Source of the DNA: Isoetes taiwanensis
Taxonomy: Eukaryota; Streptophyta; Lycopodiopsida; Isoetales; Isoetaceae
Assembly: GCA_021234155.1 (NCBI GenBank)
Contig: JAJEKV010000075.1
Location: forward strand, 2,232,001-2,296,000
Length of the DNA: 64,000 nucleotides
Direction of reading: 5' to 3'
Made by a program: the position numbers and the translations under genes
Notes under the pieces: model-generated
The model's database searches: none
The model's input: only the letters and a program-made list of their open reading frames with translations
Told to the model about the DNA's origin: nothing
In this document: piece after piece, positions 34,214-47,096 of the stretch
Numbering within the stretch: the stretch's first letter is position 1
How the letters are laid out: every line of letters starts with the position of its first letter

Positions 34214-35370
34214 TAAAACGGAGCTCTTGTTTTTACTAATATTTATTTTTTCGTTCTTGAGCTCTTTTCTCCTTTGTTTTTATTTTTCCATTTCCTTAGA
34301 ACCTGTGGTGGATTCCTCATTTCTAGTATGAATGTGCCGATTATATTTCACATCTTCCACAATCGGATGAATTTGCATTGGCTCCTTGGTCCCCATGCCG
34401 ATTATATTTGATGCCTTTCACAACCCAATGAATCTGATGTCACTACCTCTTTTTGTTACAACTTCATTTAGTTTGATTCCTTCGCATGAGGTACCATATT
34501 TCCTATCTTTTCTTACCTTTGGTCTTTTCTTCACGGACTCTTCCACTTTCAACGCCTATGTTGCTATGTCTTGTCGCTTTTATTGTTTAGTGCCGCTAGC
34601 ACTCGCTTTGTTATCTCCCAAATTTTCGCTATTGTTGTTTGTTTTACTTTCTTCCACCATCCCGGTATGTCATCCTCCTTGAGTCGCACTACCTCTGTTG
34701 CTATATACTTTTTCCATCAAATGTTTAACCTTATCTCCCCTATTTATCACCTACTACTTTGGCTCGTTAGTCGAACTCTTGCCGCACCCGCCCTCCTCGC
34801 CTTTTATTACCCCTTCTTCCCATCATATGCACTCTATTATTCTCCATTTTGCCCATCTACCGCTTTTTTCCATCTCTTACTCACCATCCTTATTCTTTCT
34901 CTCATTTGCCACTTCTCTTTGCATCTTTAAAGCCTTAGCTCAGAATTGGCGTGATCTTTCTTTTTCAACATCCCATGTTGACATATTTATCCATCATTCA
35001 AAAGCCAACTTGCCCGCACGGGCTATACTATTTCCCCGCTCGCCACCCTCTATTGCATGTCCCTCACTCTTCTTCATCGCTTGGTTTTCATAGGTGCTTT
35101 ACATCTCCTTGATCCCCCTATCGATGATAATCTCTTTTTGTATCCTTTGTCACATCACCCTTTGGCGTATCGATTGTGCACTTATGGTGGAGATAATGTC
35201 TTTTGGCTATCAAACTCGATCCTTCCGAGTAGAGTACACATTTTGCTCGTCGCAAACGACACCTTAGCAAATGCAACATAGGAGTTCTATATGATGTCGC
35301 TCATACCCACGAAAGATGAAGGTCGTCATCTTCTCACTCCCCCTACGTGGTTCATGACTCAAGTCAACAT
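34214..35370 (+). pseudogene. Tyrosine recombinase remnant of the plus-strand element, copy 2
   Basis: Counterpart of 9,787-10,960. ALAQNWRDLSFSTSHVDIFI is preserved near 34,930-34,990. The C-terminal His-x-x-Arg and Tyr segment (about 35,230-35,350) is readable after a frameshift. FLRIS is replaced by SLCIF, as in copy 1. Confidence 0.72.
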
Positions 35371-35449
35371 CTTGCTGTTTCTCGTCACCTGGATTTATAG
35401 AATGAAAGTTCTCTAGTAGTCGGCCAGTTTTTGTGTTCTTTTACGTGGC

Positions 35450-35575
35450 CCTTATTAGAGTGGAATCTATCCAAGCCATAGGATTGACATTTTGGAGAGG
35501 GACGAGCCATCTATATAAGTAATATTCTTTCTTTTGGCCGGCTATCAGTGTCTCCTCACAACAGTATTCCTTCCT
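35450..35575 (+). promoter_or_regulatory. Terminal repeat A2 with TATATAA, plus-strand element, copy 2
   Basis: GAGAGGGACGAGCCATC is followed by TATATAA at 35,512-35,518 and GGCCGGCTATCAGTGTC. It is homologous to A1 and A2 of the minus element. Confidence 0.62.
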
Positions 35576-35654
35576 TGCCCTTTGGTTCCCTCCCTACCCT
35601 CCCTTGTGTATTCTTTTGTGATTCTTTAGTAGTTATGTAATAGGAATATATATT

Positions 35655-35830
35655 TATTTCCACCCGAGTGGTGATGCTGTTACTTTCGATCGCTTTGATG
35701 ATGCTCTTATTCTTTTCACTTGATTGGTGACGCTATTATTACTTTTCATCCGCTGGATGATGCTATAATTATTGTCTACCTGCATGGTGATGCTATATTC
35801 CTCTTGCTGGGTGATACTGATATCTAATAT
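35655..35830 (+). repeat. Terminal hairpin array of the plus-strand element
   Basis: Five units of about 35 bp: CCACCCGAGTGGTGATGCT, a degenerate CTTTGATGATGCT, CACTTGATTGGTGACGCT, CATCCGCTGGATGATGCT and ACCTGCATGGTGATGCT, then CTTGCTGGGTGATACT. Each is a short stem with a variable loop followed by GATGCT. It is the same unit as in the array at 22,838-23,010 on the other strand. Confidence 0.75.
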
Positions 35831-36136
35831 AATAACAGGTGGTCCTCTTTATAAGTTTGTATGCTTTTCAATAGGGTTTTAGTATGATTTTGTCGATGTA
35901 TTTGTGTGCACGTACTAAATAGTATTTCTAGAGTGCGCCATTTCATAGCCATTGATTTTAGAGAAGAGGGCAAATCATGTGGTTATGGCTCTTTTCTTTA
36001 TTTGGATGAGGTTACATAGTTTAGGGTTCCTTATTAGAGTGACTCCTGGAGGCAGAAGCATTGTGCGTCTAATGAGAAAGTCGAGACTAATGTTAAGGTT
36101 CCGTGGTCGCCCATTTGGAAAAGAAAGAATTTTTTC
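35831..36136. other. Unique sequence right of the composite
   Basis: No gene is recognised. Confidence 0.3.
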
Positions 36137-36330
36137 AATAGAATAGAATAGAATAGAATATGATTTTATCGCCCACTTGAGACCAACCGCCTATGGGACC
36201 CAAGTACAAAGAGAGAGCAAAGCAGCGATATACTACCGTGATTAAAAACCCCACCAAGGGTTTTCTGGGAAAAACCTTAGTAGCAATAAGGATGTCGACA
36301 TACCGCACGCTTATATACATAATCACAAGT
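36137..36330 (-). mobile_element. 3' tail of a LINE-A-type retroposon
   Basis: The (GAATA)n run at 36,137-36,161 is followed by GATTTTATCGCCCACTTGAG and TATGGGACCCAAG. The reverse complement aligns with the LINE-A tail at 9,700-9,780 (GGGTCCCATA, then CGATAAAATC, then a pentamer repeat). It is probably a short 5'-truncated copy on the minus strand. Confidence 0.55.
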
Positions 36331-37981
36331 ACACCGAGGTTAATGCCTGACAGTGGGGCATAACCGAAGTCCGCTGCGATCCATTACCTCCTCAATGCAT
36401 TCTCATGGCTGATCATTTTCGTCATTCCTGCTTGCTGCTTTGTGGTTCGGCATATCCCACTCCAAATAGCAATTTCCCAGCAATCCAACTCATGGAATAC
36501 TTGAGTTAACAAGGGTATGGCAACGGGAAAAAGGATTCCAGATGACACATTGGATTTAGGCCAGTTGCATAGAAGGATGAAGGGGCTGCACATATTTCCA
36601 TTGCTTATCGAAAAGGATATATTTTAGGCATTTCAGGCATTTAATCCAATCCAATGTCTATGGTATCTCAGACCTTCAACAAACAGGCTCATTTAAGACG
36701 AAAGGCATCCAAGAACATGAGTTTGTGGCAGCCGTGACACTCTCGAGTCGTACGGCTCCTCAGAAGAGAAGTGAGCGAGTCGACTCACTCCTATCGACAT
36801 AATACACCTTACCACGGGAAGGAAAGCAAAGAACTGGATCGGGCCTCGCATCATGTTGGACAATTCAAAGATATCCTTTTTGCCCTATCCTCGTTTTGCC
36901 TACCAACTACCGTAGATAGATTGATTAGCTTGTGGTTTCCCAGCCCGTTCAAGATGTTTTTGAATCGTATCTAAGAATATTTATGCTATTTGTGTGTTTG
37001 TTGTATGTTGCATGAATATGATATTTGAATATCCTTATTTGGAAAAGAGGTCCAGCAGATACATATTGAATACTTGCCTTCTATAGATTGGATTCTTTTA
37101 AGCATATAGCATTCTGGCTTTGAACACCAAAGTGCAAGTCATTAAGAGACTTATGATTTCTCCCCCTTCCATGAACTTTGGGCTCTAACTCCTTTTCATG
37201 TATTTCTGAGAGTCAGGCAGTGCATTGTCAAAATACTGCAATAAATGCATATTGTATAGCTCAATTCTGGACATTCCATCGCCCAAGAATGCACAAGGTC
37301 CCTTCACATTGCACAACCTACATAGACTGGCAATGAAGATCTTAAGATTAAACATTTCCACCATTTAGTAGACGCATCAGACGCATTAACACCTGACAGT
37401 GATCAAGAACAGAGTTTCTTTTAGTTTTCACATATGCCTTGTTTTTTCCATGTATAGCTCTTTGCTGAAAGAACATGCTAGTCTTTTTCTTGCAGGTAGT
37501 AACTAGATTAAAAGATGCTACAGTAGTAATCAATGAAACCTATCAATCTAGGTTCATGACAACTACATCAATCTGCCATTGCTGCTCCTTGCAAAAAGAA
37601 CACTTAAGGCACGCTGGAAAAGTGTTATGTCCAGGCAAAGCCAACTTCGTAATGAAGCATAAAGGAAGGATGTCTAATGATAACTGGATCTCGTTAGGAA
37701 GACATACCTTATTCAAAATCGTATGTTCAAAGTAAGCACGATTTGGAAATTGTTTTTATGTCATGCATTTACACGCTTTAATGGGGTTGTGTTATAAGTA
37801 TGAAGGACATCCATCAAGAATTGTTCGACGGATTTTTGTAAAAAATTATTTTTGTTGCGCCATGCTTAGTCATATAAGAAAACAGAGGCACTAAGGTCGC
37901 TAGTCGCCATTATAAATGCTTCTAACTCGAAGCTATACGCATGTAGGAATGTAGGCAAGTTGGAGAAAAAAAGAAGAAGGA
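36331..37981. other. No gene recognised
   Basis: An 86-residue frame at 37,475-37,735 begins after a TTGCAG acceptor-like site and contains spaced Cys and His (ICHCCSLQKEHLRH), but I cannot place it in a family. Otherwise nothing is supported. Confidence 0.25.
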
Positions 37982-38245
37982 TTTAACTATTTGCTTATTA
38001 TTAATAAATTCTATTATTGCATGCTAGAATATATTTTGATATTGGTATTGGCATATATGCAATGACTTTGTTTCCGTAATTCAACAAGTTGGAAGAAGAA
38101 TTTAACTATTTGCTTATTATTAATAAATTCTATTATTGCATGCTAGCTTATATTTTGATATTGGTATTGGCATATATTGTGTGTCTATTATATGCAATGA
38201 CTTTGTTTCCATAATTGAACAACTATGGTTTGTTCGACTTGTTAT
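37982..38245. repeat. Two-copy tandem duplication, period 119 bp
   Basis: TTTAACTATTTGCTTATTAT starts at 37,982 and again at 38,101, and both copies continue through TTGATATTGGTATTGGCATA to GCAATGACTTTGTTTCC. The second copy has a short extra TGTGTGTCTATTA-like insertion. AT-rich, noncoding. Confidence 0.9.
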
Positions 38246-41200
38246 GCATCATTAGAGTGTTGGGTTATGTATATAATATCGTTACAGACGTCTTCTACAT
38301 TGCTTATCAATCTCCACCATCCTTAAGGCCCTGAAGAGGCCAAAATTTCTTTTAATCAATACAAACCATTATATCGAACACTTCTAAATTAAAAATCCCC
38401 ATGAAATTCCATTTGGTTTGGGTGTATATTCGCCGGGGTTGACGTGTGGCAGCGAGAGTCCATTTGTACTCCCTAAAATCGTGATAATACATGCCCGAAA
38501 TCAACCATATAGTACATTGCCTCAATCTTATAGTTTTTGAAAACCTCGCTTCTATCAGATGCCAAAAGTTGTACAAGCATACCCCACAAACGAGGATCGC
38601 TATCTACGATCTAGATCGAGGAATAACTGGCAAATATGTCCATGCGACAGCTCTCGATGCCTGGAATCACCTCCTGTGTGAATATGCACCCAAACCAAAG
38701 GGGGTTTTAGGGGGATTTTAATTTAAAACTGTTGGATATAATGGTTTGTATCCATTGGATGCTGTTAATTTCCACCCCTTGGATGATCCTATTTATTCTT
38801 CCACTGGTTCGCGACCCTTTTTCCCATATGAATATTGGTTGTTGGTATGTCTCACGGGTACTTTCTATCGATCAGTTTTCTTATCATTTAGGTGGAAATG
38901 CTTACGGTTGCGATTCTTCCTTTTTATTCTCCTTCAGCATTAATGGGTGCTTTCCATGTGTTCCCCATATTTTTAGGTCGTTCTACCATCCAAAGAGTTA
39001 CCCGTGTCTTGCACTGGGTTCATCACCATTTCACCTTTGGTTACCAAGACATGAGGTCATTGGCAACATTTTCTTATTAGTTTTTTTGTCAAAATTCGAA
39101 AGGGCATTTTTTTTTCCTCCTATGCCTTGCATTATGGCTAAACCTTGTATTATGGCTTTTTGGCCATTGGATTGGCGCACATCTGGCAGCATATTCCTCT
39201 CCATAAATCCAGAACACCCAAATTGAGTCTTTTGCAGGTTAAACTGGCTCTTGTTGACCCGACTTTCAAGGGGCATTATTAAGGCAGAGACCATTGGATA
39301 AAACAGTATTTTCGCTTTAATACAGTATAGTATGAAAACAACATGACAGATTACTGCATGCCAACACTCCATGAGCCAACAACATGAGAACACAACAAAT
39401 AAGTAGCATAATAACTCCATGAGCCAACCATAGGCAACATGAAGAAAAAACAACAAATAGAAAATAGTTACATGAGCTCATAGAGAAATGTTGGTTAATG
39501 TAGACTTATCGATATGGAGTTTTTGGTAGGTTCAAGACCCCAAATACATCTTCTAAACCGGGATACAAAGTCGTGCAGAAATCTCGGGGCATCAAAACCT
39601 TAGGCAAACTCAGATTTGAATTTCAAAATCATAGGAAACTCATGGCATAAACGAGAGGCACCCGCAGGCTCCAACATACATATGGGTCAGAGGATCGACG
39701 ATCCAACGATGAATCCAGAGCTCATGGCGGTTACCCGACCCCATACGCCGATGATGATAGGTTATCGAACACATGCCATTGGCTACGACTCCAAGCTCCA
39801 GCTTTCAATGGCATGCATTCGATGATCCTAAGCGTGGTTTTCCTGCACAAACCACAAGAGATCAGAGCAGAAAGAGTTAGAAGCTGCAAAATATTCTTTT
39901 TCATTAATAATCTGTTGGACAAAAACCTCAAGAGCACACCGGCCGAATTAGACAACGATCTAACTCAATCATCACACAACGATTCTTGCAGAGCCCAAAT
40001 AAAACACAATAGCAAAGAAGATAAGGCAAGAGAGTGATGCAACTCTCTTAACCTAATTACGTAACCCAATTCAATCTAGTAATACCGGCTTGGTATCCCG
40101 TGAGCACAAAACGCAAAACAAATAGCTGTTTCATAAGGTTTCCAAACCTCAAGATCGTAATCCAAGTCTTCAATTCGAGGCGTGCAATGGAAAAAAATCG
40201 ACGGCTTTATTCTCTCCTCCAGAGCCACCTTCGATCCACCATTGTTTCGCCATAGCCTGCTGGTCTCGAAGCTATGGCGCCTTTCAAGCCGGCCAACGAC
40301 ATCTTCCGCCGCGACACTGAACTAACCGATTCGACACCGATGCACCAATTAAGGGAATTGACACCTCATCCGACCGAATTAGCATCCTCCTCTGTCACGA
40401 ACACCGCAGCCCCACGCCTCGCCTCAGAGAAAACAAAGGCCCCTACCGCCACGCATCCACGTAGGTTTACAAACGCACCCTTTTGATGCCAAAGATCACC
40501 AAAATACGATTCGAATACGAATACCGCCCTAACCTTTAGAAAATCATATGTAACAAAACTACCATTTTGATCGTACACATTATTGGCACGATGGCCCTCG
40601 TTATTGCCTAGGTAGACAGTCTTTTTTTTAAGGGTACCTAGGTTGTTCCCATAGTCAGCTCCCACTCATTCCCTTCAAACATTGTATACCGTAGGCTAGA
40701 CCGGTGCTGTTTTTGTGTTCTTTTTGTGAGTCCCTTTAACAAAAATAATATTCTAGAATATAATATTCTATAAAGACGAAAAGGCAACGCATTTCCCTGC
40801 GACAAACCCTAAGTATGGCAAAGGTATCGAATGCGGTATTAGCTGGTGGCTTGGGAGCACGGCAGCGGCCGGAGTTGCATTCCCTTTTTTCCTCAGGCAA
40901 GCCCTTTAATCTTCTTTCGTTTTTGTATTCAGGATTAGCTTAGTACACAAAGAACACTCTTTCAAACCCTGTTTTGTGGATTTTCTATTGCAGCTCAAGG
41001 CAGACAAAACCTACTATTGATACGAGTAAACCTCTACCCCCACAAGCAGTTGCACGAGGTCCTTACTTAAATACAGGCTCTCGAGATGTTGGCCCAGATC
41101 CGAGCAAAAAATAACCTGATTGTCCCGTATAATTTTATCAAAGTCTTGCAAAACAATTTTATTTTTTTTATTTATGTGTCTGCGATCTCTAGCTACTGCT

Positions 41201-42331
41201 TTGTGATTTCTCAAAGGGTGGTCAAGGTGTGAAGCAGTTGTTTTTACAAGTTGGAAAAATAAGGTAAAAGGCATTAGAGAGATGGAGACAGAAACAACTT
41301 GGCAAATTGTATCATTGCATAAAATATATATGAAGAGATACGGAACTGACAGATTGCCTTGGATTTGAAGGTGTTACTCGATGACATACAAAATCTAACG
41401 AGGAGTATGGATACTGCTGCAAGCTCTATGCTCAATTTGAAAGTGAGGTCAATTTCCCTGTAAAGGAACCTAGCTTTGTAATGTCTATCTTTATACTGTT
41501 GATTCTGATTCCAACGGAGGATAGACAGATGTATCGTCATCAAAACTTTATAAAGCTAAGAAACTGAAAGCCAAGTGTTACAGGGTTAAAAAATATAGGA
41601 TCACTATTCAGAATGATTGTTAAGAATATAGGATTAATTTTCAGAGTGAAGGCTCAGGAAGGTGAGCATTGAGTCGTATAATAACAGCAAAAATATATCT
41701 CCATTCTGTTTTATGGTACATCAATCAATCCATGTGCTGGGAAGGGCAAAGTTAGCAATGTTTTCCAATGCAGTAGCATATACCCAGGGACAAGCGTGAG
41801 ATCATTCAATCAATCATATTCGGATTTAATGGATATGCCTACTCAGAAGGATTCAGAGCAAGTGGCAAGTGAAACAGATCCTTAAAATTTCTGTATCATA
41901 ATTGGCAGAACAAGTCAGGTTTATGGTATGTACAGTAGCTTGTTCCAGTTAATACAGGGTTAGTAATAACTAAAGAGTTGCATAACTGCACGATGAAAGG
42001 TAACTTGAGATTTTTCTGAAGAATATTCAACCTGGGGCATCATGTTCAAGCCAGCTATATTAAATAACAGAATCAGCTACCGAGAAACACAAATACTTTG
42101 ATGGAAATCTTATTGAAACAAGGTGACTAATCACAGATATGTTTGGATCCATGAACTTCAGCCTGCTCCTCCTACATATGTAGGAGCTAATTTTAGCAGT
42201 CCCTAAATCCTATATCTGTCCATTAACAAGCCATTGGTTTATTTTGATAATGAAGATATAATTACCAACACTCCCCCTCAAAATAAACCCATCACAAAAC
42301 AATGCAAAACAATAAAACAACTTCTGCCAAT
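38246..42331. other. Long stretch without a recognised gene
   Basis: Several frames of 60-160 codons occur. The best is minus-strand 40,665-40,366 (NNVYDQNGSFVTYDFLKVRA and WHQKGAFVNLRGCVAVGAFV), followed after a stop by further protein-like sequence to about 40,210. It has the look of a decayed gene or gag, but I recognise no family. A plus-strand frame at 38,732-39,226 lies in T-rich DNA with CCATTGGATG and CCTTGGATGATCC words reminiscent of the hairpin units at 35.7 kb. Confidence 0.25.
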
Positions 42332-42358
42332 ATAATAATAATAATAATAATAATAATA
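42332..42358 (+). repeat. (AAT)n microsatellite
   Basis: About nine ATA/AAT units. Confidence 0.95.
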
Positions 42359-45300
42359 ACTAGCAGAACTGCAGGGTTGGGGTGAAGGTTAGGGCGGGGA
42401 TAGAGAAGTTACTTTGGCTAAGCTTATTTTTAAATGCAACGTGGTACGGAGCAACGATTTAAGTTTTGTTGATTCTTTGTATTTATCTTTTCATGGACGG
42501 TCCTATAGAGGGTTGTATTGGACCTTTATAGCCACCACAATAGTGTACCTTTGTTGACAAATCAGGTGTTGGTAGATAATAATTGGTTTCGTGTTGTAGA
42601 TAGATAGATAGATAGTATAAGATCGGGGATGTGCAATTTTACTTGTAAAATATGCAATTGATGTCCCTTTGTTTCCTTTGATATGTGCAATCATATCAAC
42701 CTAGAAATAAATACCATCTCTTCAATCTAAAGTGTCGTGCTACTTTTGCTTGATCAACTTATTTCCGACTCGCATTCATCATGAGATGAGGCTCATGGTA
42801 ATATTCTTATTGTTATTTGGTTAACCGCTTCCAAGAGCACTTGCATACCATAAAGGTTTTCATCACTCAAAAGTTATAACATTGAATGGCTTATCGCCAT
42901 TCTCAAAGGACTTGCAAAGAAAGAGCACCCTTTAATTCAGCCTACAAATAAAGATTTGTTACATGTAATATATTTACTTTTACAAGAAACTATGACAAAC
43001 CAGATATTGAAAATGAGCCAAATGTCTTGTAAATGTTATTAAAATGGTTTGTCTTTAGGGCTTGCAAAGATTGCTCATGCTTCGTGGCCATATCCAAACG
43101 GAGAAAGTCACATCCCCAAATAGACATTATTCAAGCTTATAAGCATAATAGAAAATCACATATGAATATGATAAAATGAAGTCTCTAGATGTTTATGATT
43201 GTCATGCAAAATACTATCAGGTCGCCTCTTATGAAAAAGAAATGACTATGTCGTGGTGCTCCTTAGCATTACCCAAGAAAGCTCAATAGTTTTTGTCACA
43301 TTCGATATGTTCAACTAGGCCAATTTTCAATAAGTAACCGCCGAAGAGAGAAGTATTTCTCATTGTCATAAACCAACCCGCCGTTTTGACAAGCTTTGTA
43401 ACCACATTCCTCTTTAATTTGCTCTATGCCCGCAAACAAAATATCAATCCAAGCCAAGCTTGATTTCTTTATTTTTATTGGGCCTTCTTCTCAAGCTTGT
43501 GCTGCTTTTTTGCAAACCTAGTACAATATGACAAAGAAATTAAAAGTTATGATCTGGAAAGTAAACTTACCCAACAACAGTACGTGGTGTCAGGTGTATT
43601 ATTTACCATGTATAGATCATGTTTCGAAAATCTAACAAGGGCTGCAACAGGAATAGATTTGACAAACTTCTTTCATGTGCCTTCAAAGACCTATAGCCCT
43701 TTGTCTTCAAATGCATCATAATCACCATAAAATGAAGCCAATTGTTGGTTATATAGGGGCAAGATATCCAGAACCATCCGAACAACATAGTTAACACCCA
43801 ACCCAACTAACCATATCCAATATTATATTAGCAAATTATATTGTGTTTAGTTACCAATAGAGTCCGTAAATACATTCTACAAGACTAGATTTTGTCAGGA
43901 TTCAATCTTGTGACCATCAGTCAGCATAAATTGTAAGAGAAATTTGCATTTGAAGATAACCCAAGTGAAGAAGCAATTCAACATAATGAAGTGTATAACG
44001 AATGTGGGAAGATGTATTAGGGACTTTGACATATGATTTTATGGATCTCGTCTAAGTCATGCCGAAAGTCTTGTTTCCTCAAAAGAATATGCATCACAAA
44101 ATGTAAGATGAGAATAGTCAATAATAGAAAATGATATACAAGAGGGAGCAGAGAAGGCTAGACAAGTCTTCACCCAATGAACTAAAATTGCTATTGAATG
44201 AGAAGACCTACAAAATTAGTGACCACTCCTCTTTTTAGAACTGGATCTTATATACAAAGAGCCATGCCGATTATTAGTATCCTTCACCTCCAAATTCCCA
44301 AATAAGCAAGGACCCAAAATGCACCGTAATTTCTAAGCCTAGGAAAGGAATAGACCTTATAAATCCATCACTCATCTGACATCTATATTCAAAGAAATCT
44401 TACATGATTATACTACATACTTTAGAACCACCATACAAGCCGGTGCACCCTCTTCCTGATAGCCATTTGCTAAATGTACTTTTATTCTTTGCCAAAACAA
44501 TATGAGACATGCCCATAAGGTAGGCACACACCCAAACAAATAGACATATTGAAAAAAATGGGACCTCTTGTCAAATGCTTTACTATATCCCACATATGTC
44601 TCTCGTTTTTTATCTTGTCTTCATATGTACAAGTTATTTTCTAGTGAAAGGCTACAAAGAACTTACCCGCAATAAAAATGGAGTGTGATTCAAGTCTAAG
44701 TCTTCACACGCTTTTCTCGCCTTCATCGATAGGTCATTATTTGGTACAAATTGTCTGCTTTCGTAAATAACAAAACATATTGATCGTAAAAGCCACGAAC
44801 AATGATGATGCACTCTCCGTGAAGTAGTATCTCAGAGCCATCCCGTCCACATAGGACAAAAAAAGGTTTGATCAATAATTGCACAAAGAACAGAAGAACC
44901 TTGATAACAAATCGTGAATTTGCAGCCATGTTGAATTTGCAAGTTTTACCGCATTTAAAAATAAAAAGAGCTAACACTACAAGCTTAGAGTTAGACCATC
45001 AAGCCTACATGATGAGCAAATGTTTTAACAAGCTGAGCATAAAGATCATAGCTATCCAAATTGGCATGATAAATAATTGCAAAATATTTCACAACATCCG
45101 TTAACCATCGTGGCATTATATGAAGGCAATAGAGGTCAACAACAACATGGAGGCTAGCTTCGGCCATACATCTTACAAGGACAATAATATCATTGATGCA
45201 AAAGTGTCCAAACATGCATGGTTTAGTCGAAATACATACCTTTATTCCTTGGTTAGACTGTGATATGTTCCTTGTTGTGGTTTAAATCGCACAATATAAT

Positions 45301-46116
45301 CATTGCACCCAACAAAGAGATGGCCAATGCAAATTGAACCACTTCCATTTAATTTAGGAATAAACAGTTCCCTTCATAACTTCCATAGGATTTGGCTTAG
45401 GATATCCTAGCTCAACACTAAGGAGGTGGCTATGATGAACACAAGACCTCCTATGATAAATAAAGTCTAGCTTTTGAACTTGCGCATCTATTGGTCATCG
45501 CGACCTATTAGAAATCAGAATCAGACCTTGATTGAAGCCACTCCATAACCGAAAAGATCCCAGCCAGTCCGACAAATGTACCCTTTTTAGCATAGCCTAA
45601 GCGTAAGAAAGGAAGAAATGGAAATAAAAACTCGAAGGATTGGGTTTCAAATCTCCGATCAAGAGCAAGAAGCAAAAACATGAAAAATCTAGGTCAAAGG
45701 ATGGCTATGGCGAGGCTATGGGTCTGATTGGAGCATAATGGACTCATTGGAGCCGGATTGGGTTGGTGGAGCGAGAATGAACTCAGTGGAGCTGGATTAT
45801 GGTTACATTCATTCCTTCTTCAAAGGAGCGGATTGGGTTTCATGGCAAAGAACTTCCACAAAGGAACAGCATCCTAACACCTGGCCGCTAATCGTGCACT
45901 TGCCCTAAAATGGCGTGAAGAAAAGAAAAAAGTTGGCTATGGCCACCACGAAAAGCTTGATAGATCTCCTAAGCAGTAAATACTTGCTTTTCTAATTTCC
46001 TCGACCCTAACGATCGTAAAAATAAAGAATCTGGACGGCTAAAAAAAAAATAACCGACGGGCAAGACACGTGGCATAGCTCGGGGAATCAGAAAGTGGGC
46101 AAGGGGGTTAGGCAAC
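42359..46116. other. Long stretch without a recognised gene
   Basis: AT-rich, with only short frames (for example 43,497-43,721 and 44,723-45,215) lacking family signatures. A GATA microsatellite (five units) lies at 42,598-42,616. Confidence 0.25.
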
Positions 46117-46120
46117 CTTG

Positions 46121-46163
<43 letters not shown>

Positions 46164-47014
46164 CATGCTTCGTTGGACCCTAAGGGTCATGAAGCAACAA
46201 GTACAATGAATAGCGCCTATTGTTGTTTTAGGCTGAGCAAGAACCCTCTATGAGATTCTACGGATCTCATAAAACTGCCTAATTGTCTAGGATCTAATGA
46301 TAACATAGAGCGGAAATTTGGCTGACAAATGCCATATTTGTCTCTTATGTGCTTATATTCCGAGCAACGCAAGAAAACATGCTCCTCGTCTTCCAGTTGG
46401 CCAGATTTACAAATGTCACAAACCCTCTCTTTCCGGACCTGTTTATTCCATCGCCCTGTCTCTATTTTCAAAGAGTGTGACCCTGTTCTGTATCTTGCAA
46501 TGGTTCTTTTCAGTTGCTTGGAAATAGGGGCATACAAGTAATCAGAACTACCATAGACAAGTAATGGGTTTACCTCCTCCTGATAGAAGGTCATCTTCGA
46601 GCCTCTTTTCTCCCATAATTTCCTGACAAAATTGTCTTGAACCACCTCTCTCTCACTCCTATTTCGCATCCGCCAATTTTTCCTCGCCATAATCCCCCAT
46701 CGGCTAGCCCAGTCTTGCACTTCCTTGATCCAACCTGATGGTATACCCATCACTACCTTGGGTAATCTGCTATTGTCCATTTCTCTGAGTCTATTTACAA
46801 AGTTCATTGTCATACATAAAGCCTCTGCTTCTAAAGGCAGAAGACCTGTCTCTGCCAATAGGATTGCATATGGTATCTGCCTTCGCACAATATTTTCAAC
46901 ACCTGTTCTACCTGATTCCATGTTTTTGTGTGCAGCGAAGGCCCCCAAATGGGAGCACCATACAATACTACTGTCTGGACCAGGGTTTTGAAAAGCATTT
47001 TCTTTAATCCCCAA
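46117..47014 (-). mobile_element. Non-LTR retrotransposon 3' end with (TAA)n tail
   Basis: A tail of about eight TAA units at 46,122-46,146 is directly followed by ATTATTATT, giving a palindromic AT microsatellite at the 3' end of a minus-strand coding region. The tail type differs from the poly(A) and (TATCT)n tails of the other LINEs here, so at least three LINE groups are present in the window. Confidence 0.7.
46217..47014 (-). CDS. C-terminal part of a LINE reverse transcriptase (partial)
   Basis: A 265-residue frame. The first third has the RT thumb-like VWCSHLGAFAAHKNMESGRT and ILLAETGLLPLEAEALCMTM. Next comes YRTGSHSLKIETGRW, and a zinc-binding CDICKSGQLEDEEHVFLRC with CxxC and HxxxxC spacing. 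This RTGSH-L-IE-GRW plus CxxC...EEH...C layout is the C-terminus of a LINE group distinct from the zf-RVT LINEs at 9 kb and 17 kb. The RT palm is missing. Confidence 0.72.
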   Translation of the reverse strand: MGIKENAFQNPGPDSSIVWCSHLGAFAAHKNMESGRTGVENIVRRQIPYAILLAETGLLPLEAEALCMTMNFVNRLREMDNSRLPKVVMGIPSGWIKEVQDWASRWGIMARKNWRMRNRSEREVVQDNFVRKLWEKRGSKMTFYQEEVNPLLVYGSSDYLYAPISKQLKRTIARYRTGSHSLKIETGRWNKQVRKERVCDICKSGQLEDEEHVFLRCSEYKHIRDKYGICQPNFRSMLSLDPRQLGSFMRSVESHRGFLLSLKQQ

Positions 47015-47096
47015 CTAGATAAAGAAGATCTGCATCATTGTGTATGAACAGTCCTTTGCATCTTTCCTTAAAACATCCAAATGACTGTCTTCAATT

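Larger units (their letters stand above)
31622..35830 (+). mobile_element. Plus-strand DIRS-like element, 3' half, copy 2 (with complete hairpin array)
   Basis: Same structure as 7,210-11,281 but extending through the whole hairpin array. The RT reading begins within a few bases of A1 of the inserted minus element and is the continuation of 19,860-22,054. Confidence 0.75.

Noticed and set aside
24458..35705. Methylation-driven C-to-T decay as explanation of copy divergence
   Set aside because: Changes at CTG go to CCG, CG or short indels rather than TTG, and edits are clustered with identical stretches between.
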